Below are positions 59,328 through 64,000 of a DNA stretch of 64,000 nucleotides, piece by piece (within the stretch, counting starts at the first letter, position 1; every line of letters begins with the position of its first letter). The stretch spans positions 124,001-188,000 of the forward strand of contig JBJMHZ010000055.1 in assembly GCA_045807125.1 (NCBI GenBank), given 5' to 3'. The notes below the pieces were generated by a model, which did not search any database, was not told the DNA's origin, and saw only the letters and a program-made list of their open reading frames with translations. This DNA is from JBJMHZ01 sp045807125 (GTDB lineage Bacteria; Actinomycetota; Actinomycetes; JAWWOL01). A program made the position numbers and the translations under genes.

Positions 59328-59936
59328 ATGGTCCCCCGCCCGCGCATCGCGCGCCTCGTCCCCGGTTGCCTGCTCGCGCTGGCGATCGGGCTCGGGCTGG
59401 TGCACGTCCCGGCTCCGGACGGCGATCGGCGCAGCGGGATCAGCACCGTCCGCACCCTCCGTACCGGCCGGGTGCCGATGCCGTCGTCGGCGTTCCGCGC
59501 CTACGTGCTCCGCACGATCGACGGCGACACCGTCGTGGCGCGGCCGGCGGGCAGCGGGCGAGCCGTGCGGGTCCGGCTGATCGGCATCGACGCGCCCGAG
59601 CTGGCGCGCCCCGGTGCCCCGGCCCGTTGCTTCGCCGACGAGGCACGCTCGCGCGCCGCCGCGCTGCTGACCCACCGCTGGGTGCTGGCGGCCTACGAGC
59701 CGGGCGGGCGGAAGGACCGCTACGGTCGCCGGCTCTGGGACCTATGGCTCACCGACGGCACGTTCGTTGCCGCAGCCCTCGCCTCCGGCGGCTGGGCGAG
59801 GGCTCTCGCGGTGCCGCCGCAGACCGTCCATGCGCCGGTGCTGGCCCGGCTGGCCGCTGCGGCGCGGACGGCCGGTCGGGGAGCGTGGAGCCCGGCTTGT
59901 CTCGGTCGCGCGTTCCCGAGGGCGCGGGGGCCGTGA
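59328..59936 (+). CDS. Secreted or membrane-anchored thermonuclease-family protein (SNase)
   Basis: 202 residues from ATG 59328. A hydrophobic N-terminus (about 8-27, LVPGCLLALAIGLGLVHV) is followed by the OB-fold nuclease domain: IDGDTVVARPAG, RLIGIDAPELARPG, FADEARSRAAALLTH, KDRYGRRLWDLWL. Catalytic Asp, Arg and Glu residues appear present. It cuts DNA/RNA in a Ca-dependent way outside the cell. It diverges from the disrupted membrane-protein gene across 135 bases. Confidence 0.85.
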   Translation: MVPRPRIARLVPGCLLALAIGLGLVHVPAPDGDRRSGISTVRTLRTGRVPMPSSAFRAYVLRTIDGDTVVARPAGSGRAVRVRLIGIDAPELARPGAPARCFADEARSRAAALLTHRWVLAAYEPGGRKDRYGRRLWDLWLTDGTFVAAALASGGWARALAVPPQTVHAPVLARLAAAARTAGRGAWSPACLGRAFPRARGP

Positions 59937-60056
59937 GCGCCGCGGCCGGCCGGTGGTCAGCGGACGAGCGCTTGCGCGCCGTCGGCGGCCACGTGGCGCC
60001 CGGGGCGCGGGGCGATCCGGTACTACCCTCGCCGTGACCGACCGAGGGAGGCTGCG

Positions 60057-60158
60057 ATGCCGGAGGAGACGGGCGTCTGGGTGCTCGTGACGCTGTACGT
60101 CGCGCTGGCGATCGCCGCAGCGTGCACCGTGGTGGTGCTGAGCCGACGGCAGCGCTGA
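60057..60158 (+). CDS. 33-residue single-helix membrane peptide
   Basis: The frame ATG 60057 to TGA 60158 encodes MPEETGVWVLVTLYVALAIA followed by AACTVVVLSRRQR: a membrane helix flanked by acidic and basic ends. GGGAGG stands six bases upstream, which is a stronger ribosome site than many genes here have. No family is recognised. Confidence 0.6.
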   Translation: MPEETGVWVLVTLYVALAIAAACTVVVLSRRQR

Positions 60159-60228
60159 GCCGGCCGCGACGCCTCGGGCCTGAGCCAGCGACAGGACAGC
60201 GAGCGGTCAGCGACGGGTCAGCGAGCAG

Positions 60229-60429
60229 TCAGGCAGCGTGCCGGTTCGGCGGCACGGGCTCGTGCGGGGCAGTGACGACGGCACCGGCATCGGGCGCAGC
60301 GCCACCGGTCGATGCGCGCCGCGCACCCAGAGCGTCGTAGGGGATGGGCCCGGTCCACATCAGCGGACCGCCCATCGCGAGAAGCAGCTCGAGCAGCGCT
60401 TCCCGATCCTGCTCTGACGGAACGTCCAT
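60229..60429 (-). CDS. Small hypothetical protein
   Basis: 66 residues from ATG 60429, with GGAGG six bases upstream. An amphipathic helix (DREALLELLLAMGGPLMWTG) is followed by a Pro/Ala-rich tail. No family is recognised. Confidence 0.5.
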   Translation of the reverse strand: MDVPSEQDREALLELLLAMGGPLMWTGPIPYDALGARRASTGGAAPDAGAVVTAPHEPVPPNRHAA

Positions 60430-60608
60430 GGCGGGCCTCCACCGGTCTCCCGTCAATTGTCGTCAGCGCGGGCACCGTGCTTGAGTCCCGGGCACCGGCA
60501 AACCGGCCACGGGCCGGCGGGCCGCGCAGCGCCGGCGACGGACGGCGCGAGGCCACCGGACGCGGAGCGGGTGCGGCCCGCGCCCGGTGGCACCGGCAGG
60601 TGGTCGCG

Positions 60609-60914
60609 CTAGGCGACCGCCACCTGCACCTCGCTGACCTCGCCCTTGCTGGCGTCGACCGTCTTCTCGCCACGTCCCCCCGGAGCGAGCGCCAGCACCG
60701 TCCACGCACCCGGTGCGGCGAAGAACCGGAACTGACCGGTCGCGCTCGTCACCACCTCGGCCGTGAACTCGCCCGAGGCATCGAGCAGGCGCACGTAGGC
60801 GCCGCCGACCGGCTGGCTGTCGCGAACGACCGACCCCTGGATCACGGTCTCCTTGGCCACGTCGATCCCCTCCACCGACAGTCCCTGAGCGGGAGCACCG
60901 CACATATCAGACAT
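60609..60914 (-). CDS. sseC: SseC-like protein (DUF1416)
   Basis: 101 residues. The start MCGAPAQG and the single carboxypeptidase-regulatory-like beta sandwich (VIQGSVVRDSQPVGGAYVRL, GEFTAEVVTSATGQFRFFAA) match DUF1416/SseC. It overlaps the sulfurtransferase by eight bases, as sseC2-cysA2 pair in M. tuberculosis. It is thought to serve sulfur transfer; the exact role is unknown. Confidence 0.93.
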   Translation of the reverse strand: MSDMCGAPAQGLSVEGIDVAKETVIQGSVVRDSQPVGGAYVRLLDASGEFTAEVVTSATGQFRFFAAPGAWTVLALAPGGRGEKTVDASKGEVSEVQVAVA

Positions 60915-61740
60915 CCTTCTCGATCGGCACGCCGACGAGGGAGCCGTACTCGGTCCACGAGCCGTCGTAGTTCTTCACGTTGGCCTGGCCCAGCAGCTCG
61001 TGCATGACGAACCACGTGTGCGCCGAGCGCTCGCCGATCCGGCAGTACGCGATGGTGTCCTTGCCGAAGTCGACGCCGGCATCGCCGTACAGGGCGCGCA
61101 GCTCGTCGTCGCTCCTGAACGTGCCGTCGTCGTTCGCCGCCTTCGACCACGGAATGTTCTTGGCGCTCGGGACGTGACCGGCGCGCTGCGACTGCTCCTG
61201 CGGCAGGTGGGCCGGTGCGAGCAGCTTGCCGGAGAACTCGTCCGGGGAGCGCACGTCGATCAGGTTCTTCTGCCCGATCGCGCTGACGACCTCGTCGCGG
61301 AAGGCGCGGATGTCGTTGTCGGGCTCGCCGGCGCGGTACGTCGTCCGCTGCCGCGACGGCACGTCGCCGGTGAGCGCCCGGGAGTCGAGCTCCCACTTCT
61401 TGCGGCCGCCGTCGAGGAGCTTCACCTTGTCGTGGCCGTAGTAGCGGAAGTACCAGTACGCGTAGGAGGCGAACCAGTTGTTGTTGCCTCCGTAGAGCAC
61501 GACCGTGTCGTCGTTGCTGATGCCCTTCGCGGAGAGCAGCTCCTCGAACTGCTGCTTGTTGACGAAGTCGCGGCGGACCGGGTCCTGGAGATCCTGGCGC
61601 CAGTCGATGCGCACCGCACCCGGGATGTGGTTCTTGTCGTACGCGGACGTATCCTCGTCCACTTCGACGAGGACGATGCCGTCATCGTTGAGATGGGCTT
61701 CGACCCAGTCGGCGTCGACGAGCACGTCGTTCCGGCTCAT
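60907..61740 (-). CDS. Thiosulfate/3-mercaptopyruvate sulfurtransferase (rhodanese, CysA-type)
   Basis: 277 residues, two rhodanese domains. The inactive N-terminal domain holds VLVDADWVEAHLNDDGIVLV and HIPGAVRIDWRQDLQDP. The active domain carries the Cys loop YCRIGERSAHTWFV and NVKNYDGSWTEYG. Length and sequence match mycobacterial CysA2/CysA3. It transfers sulfane sulfur to cyanide or thiols. Confidence 0.95.
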   Translation of the reverse strand: MSRNDVLVDADWVEAHLNDDGIVLVEVDEDTSAYDKNHIPGAVRIDWRQDLQDPVRRDFVNKQQFEELLSAKGISNDDTVVLYGGNNNWFASYAYWYFRYYGHDKVKLLDGGRKKWELDSRALTGDVPSRQRTTYRAGEPDNDIRAFRDEVVSAIGQKNLIDVRSPDEFSGKLLAPAHLPQEQSQRAGHVPSAKNIPWSKAANDDGTFRSDDELRALYGDAGVDFGKDTIAYCRIGERSAHTWFVMHELLGQANVKNYDGSWTEYGSLVGVPIEKDV

Positions 61741-61775
61741 TCGGCTTTCCTCCCTTGGCGAAACTGGTGCGCGCC

Positions 61776-62231
61776 CTACCGGGGTCGCGCGGGGACGAAT
61801 CGTGGACCGCTGGGACGGCGCAGCGCCCGAGCGAGGAGCAGGTGCATCTCGCAGCCGAGGCAGATGCCGAAAGCGGCGTTGAGCAGAGCGGCCGCGAGCG
61901 CCGCCGCCGTCATCAGGACACCCAGCCACTGCGCGCCGCCGAGGTAGCCGGCCGCACCGATCACCGCGAGCGCGCATCCGACGAGCTGGGCGAACTGCGG
62001 TGGGGCCGTCGCCTCGAGCTCCTGGGGCGGGGCGAGCCGCGGGGCGACGACCCGCCGGTAGAGCAGCGAGTACGGCGACCTTCGCAGGTTGGCGGCTCCG
62101 ACGGCGAAGACGGCGGCCTGCGCGGCGAGCAGCCAGCCCCATCCCGTGACGAGCACGGCGGCCAGCACCACCGAGGTGATGACGGCGCCGGCGCGCGGGC
62201 CCCGCGGATCGACGTAGCCGGGCGTGGACAT
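61776..62231 (-). CDS. DUF4395 membrane protein
   Basis: 151 residues with about four membrane segments. It has YVDPRGPRAGAVITSVVLAA, GAANLRRSPYSLLYRRVVAP and FGICLGCEMHLLLARA, with a CLGCE cysteine pair. This is the DUF4395 pattern; members lie beside sulfurtransferases and thioredoxins. The redox Cys pair suggests a role in sulfur or thiol transport, by inference. Confidence 0.9.
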   Translation of the reverse strand: MSTPGYVDPRGPRAGAVITSVVLAAVLVTGWGWLLAAQAAVFAVGAANLRRSPYSLLYRRVVAPRLAPPQELEATAPPQFAQLVGCALAVIGAAGYLGGAQWLGVLMTAAALAAALLNAAFGICLGCEMHLLLARALRRPSGPRFVPARPR

Positions 62232-62435
62232 GCAACGCTCCTGAGGGCTGGTCCCGAGAATGATGGGCGGCGGGCCGGCGCTGCCACCGCGCGATGGATG
62301 GCGGTCGGCGTCAGGGCCGGCGACAGAGGCAAGCCGCGACACGGCAGAGGTCGACCACCCGCCGCTTCGTCAGCTCAGCCGTCAGGAACACCACCTGATC
62401 GTAGGCGCACGTCGCGCCGGATGTCGAAACCGGTA

Positions 62436-62996
62436 TCAAAGGTTAATATCAGCACTCGGTGAACTATCGTCCGGCCGACCGGGCTCGGGACGCAGCCCGG
62501 CCGCTGCGGCCCCGTCGGCGTCGAGCAGCTCAGCGACAGCGGCCAGCACCTGCTCCTTGCGCGGCGGCCCGGCGGCCCGGCGGACGACCCGCCCGCCGGC
62601 GTCCACGAGCAGCGTCGTGGGCGTCCGCACGATGCCGAGCGCCCGGACGGCCGGCAGGTGAGACTCGGCATCGACCTCGACGTGCCGCACCCCCGGCACG
62701 ACGGCGGCCACGTCGGCGAGGATCCGCCGAGTGGCACGGCACGGCGCGCAGAACGCGCTGGAGAACTGGAGCAGGGTCACCCCCGCCTCGCCCGGCCGTA
62801 CGCCGACATCGGCCAGGGCGGCGATCTCGGCAGCGCTCCCGCTCGGCCGGTCGACGCCGGCACCGCCCTCGGCACCCGCCGACGCGGCCGGAGCAGCCGC
62901 GCGGACCGGACGCAGCCGCCCGGTGCGCGCCCGATGGACGGCGCCGGCGGCGCAGACCGCCACCACCACGCCCAGCAGCACCCAGAGTCCGGTCAT
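62436..62996 (-). CDS. Membrane-anchored thioredoxin-family protein (ThiX-like)
   Basis: 186 residues. One N-terminal membrane anchor (about 3-20, GLWVLLGVVVAVCAAGAV) and a spacer of 45 residues are followed by a thioredoxin fold with the active site FCAPCRA (CXXC) near residue 85 and the cis-Pro in VRTPTTLLVD. By neighbourhood it corresponds to mycobacterial thiX beside cysA2/sseC2. Whether the fold faces outside cannot be told. ATGA overlap with the anti-sigma gene. Confidence 0.9.
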   Translation of the reverse strand: MTGLWVLLGVVVAVCAAGAVHRARTGRLRPVRAAAPAASAGAEGGAGVDRPSGSAAEIAALADVGVRPGEAGVTLLQFSSAFCAPCRATRRILADVAAVVPGVRHVEVDAESHLPAVRALGIVRTPTTLLVDAGGRVVRRAAGPPRKEQVLAAVAELLDADGAAAAGLRPEPGRPDDSSPSADINL

Positions 62997-63715
62997 CCCC
63001 AGCTGGTAGCGGTGCCGGCCGGGTCGGCATTCCCGGCGGCCCCGGCGGCAGCGGGCACCCGCACGCTGAGCAGCGTCCGGCCGCTGAAGGTGACGATGTC
63101 GAGCCGGCTGAGGTCGGCCAGCTGGATGCTGGCCGCGCCGGTGATGAGCGCCGCGTCGAGGTAGGAGGTCGCCCCCCACGCGCCGGCGCTCTCGCGGTGG
63201 CCGTCCGTGGCCACCGCCACCAGCCGGCAGCGCTCGCCGGCCGGCACGCCCGTCAGCCGCCGCAGGCTGATCTCGGTGCCCCAGGCGAGCGGTCGCAGCC
63301 GGACGTCGGCGGAGACGTGCGTGCGCGGGTCGACGGCCGACAGCGCCACGATGCCGCGCGGCTGGTCGTGGTGGAGCGCGACGGCCGCGCTCGCGCCGCC
63401 GCCAGCGAGGACCGCGACGGTCGCCGCGGCGGCGAGCCACCGGCGGTGCCGGACCTTGGTCCGCTCCCGCACCGACTCGGCGGCCACGGTGGCGAGCAGC
63501 CCGTCGAGCAGGGCGGGGGACGGCTTGGCCGCGCCGGCCTCGACCTCCTCGCGCGTCAGGTTGGCCAGCAGCCCCGGCAGCCCGGCCAGCTCGGCGAGCT
63601 CGTCGCGGCAGGCCGGGCACCGGTCGACGTGGGCCTGCACCGAGCTGCGCTCGGCCGGGTCGAGCGCGCCAAGGACGTAGGCGCCGAGGGCGAGGCGGAC
63701 GTCGGTGCAGGTCAC
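62993..63715 (-). CDS. Anti-sigma factor with zinc-binding motif
   Basis: 240 residues. The ASD zinc motif HVDRCPACRDELAEL (HXXXCXXC) is near residue 29, one membrane segment at about 99-120, and an extracytoplasmic part (about 120 residues) resembling the anti-sigma-K domain (ISLRRLTGVPAGERCRLVAV). It should hold the adjacent sigma factor until a signal. GTG 63715 overlaps the sigma stop. Confidence 0.92.
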   Translation of the reverse strand: MTCTDVRLALGAYVLGALDPAERSSVQAHVDRCPACRDELAELAGLPGLLANLTREEVEAGAAKPSPALLDGLLATVAAESVRERTKVRHRRWLAAAATVAVLAGGGASAAVALHHDQPRGIVALSAVDPRTHVSADVRLRPLAWGTEISLRRLTGVPAGERCRLVAVATDGHRESAGAWGATSYLDAALITGAASIQLADLSRLDIVTFSGRTLLSVRVPAAAGAAGNADPAGTATSWG

Positions 63716-64000
63716 GGGGTCGCTCCCAGCTCCTGCAGGGCCAGTCGCAGCGCCCGCAGCGCGTAGTACGTGCGCGACTTCACCGTCCCGGCCGGGACGC
63801 CCAGCGCAGTGGCGGCCTCCGCCACCGAGCGGCCCAGGTAATAGGTCTGGACGAGCACCTCCCGGTGCTGGCCGGAGAGCTGCCCCATCGCGTCGGCCAC
63901 CTGCCAAGCCTGCAGCGCGCGGTCCAGCTCGTCGTCGGCGGGGATGACCGCCAGCGCCTCGTCGCTCACCTCGCGCGGCCTGGCCAGGCGGGCCCGGTGG
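63712..64000 (-). CDS. ECF sigma factor (cut by the window end)
   Basis: The last 96 codons are present. Region 4 is clear: LDRALQAWQVADAMGQLSGQ, HREVLVQTYYLGRSVAEAAT and GVPAGTVKSRTYYALRALRL. The frame stays open to the window edge (RARLARPRE), so region 2 lies beyond. The SigK/SigM type is suggested by pairing with a zinc anti-sigma factor. Confidence 0.9.
   Translation of the reverse strand, partial: HRARLARPREVSDEALAVIPADDELDRALQAWQVADAMGQLSGQHREVLVQTYYLGRSVAEAATALGVPAGTVKSRTYYALRALRLALQELGATP

Noticed and set aside
59931..60037. 34-codon frame after the thermonuclease (GTG overlapping its stop)
   Set aside because: No ribosome site apart from the overlap, no hydrophobic or recognisable segment, and its bases precede a better-supported small gene.

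Overview
The window is from a very GC-rich (visibly over 70%) actinobacterium. Marker genes are mshA (mycothiol synthesis), a 32-residue bS22/COX24-type ribosomal peptide, an F420-type luciferase-like oxidoreductase, SseC, an HbhA-like protein and RsiG. There is no rRNA, so I cannot name the genus. Gene content suggests a Frankiales/Sporichthyales-like soil actinobacterium, which is inference. I see no phage, insertion sequence, CRISPR array or tRNA; nearly all genes look chromosomal and native.

Region 1 (1-17021) keeps the order of the mycobacterial block from mshA to serB1 (recalled as Rv0486-Rv0505c). It holds the end of a sigma factor gene, a DUF5667 protein, a HAD phosphatase, a SEC-C methionine aminopeptidase, an acyltransferase, a GalE2-like epimerase, bS22, an excisionase-type HTH protein, proline dehydrogenase, an orphan ABC ATPase, a TIM-barrel isomerase, a Nudix/F420 pair, gpmA, a YbjN protein and mshA. 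The senX3-regX3 pair that sits beside gpmA in mycobacteria is not here.

Region 2 (17208-32078) is mixed: a PQQ-propeller lipoprotein, an SDR enzyme, two tandem secreted BNR-propeller paralogues, a frameshifted methyltransferase, a macrodomain protein, an LCP cell-wall ligase, an HbhA-like/XRE pair with a possible operator, an RsbW-like kinase, a CDF zinc/cadmium exporter and several small genes, one apparently broken.

Region 3 (32122-42731) holds an operon of BKACE, rsiG and an asparaginase II homologue. Divergent from it is a 1194-residue PATAN/DUF4388 protein carrying 22 exact-length 19-residue repeats, the most unusual object in the window. Then come dtd, a sedolisin protease, ygfZ and a Fur-family regulator.

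Region 4 (42889-56065) is centred on sulfate: an APS kinase with a sulfurylase-like N-terminus is overlapped by an SLC13 permease. Further on, cysD and cysN-cysQ lie between two nucleotide-sugar enzymes, but cysD and cysN are separated by a two-component system and a secreted protein. A sigma/anti-sigma pair and a nuclease-like gene lie between the two sulfate blocks.

Region 5 (56066-64000) begins with a structured 358-base noncoding stretch. It continues with a small membrane protein, a PRC-barrel protein, a decayed EAL-domain gene, a nitrobindin-like protein, a doubly disrupted membrane-protein gene, a thermonuclease and small ORFs. It ends with the sulfurtransferase/SseC pair, a DUF4395 protein, a membrane thioredoxin, and an anti-sigma/sigma pair cut by the window end.

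Four loci look broken (near 23606, 30580, 57900-58137 and 59060/59095). Two of these are single-base differences in short G/C runs, so read-level checking should come before calling them pseudogenes.
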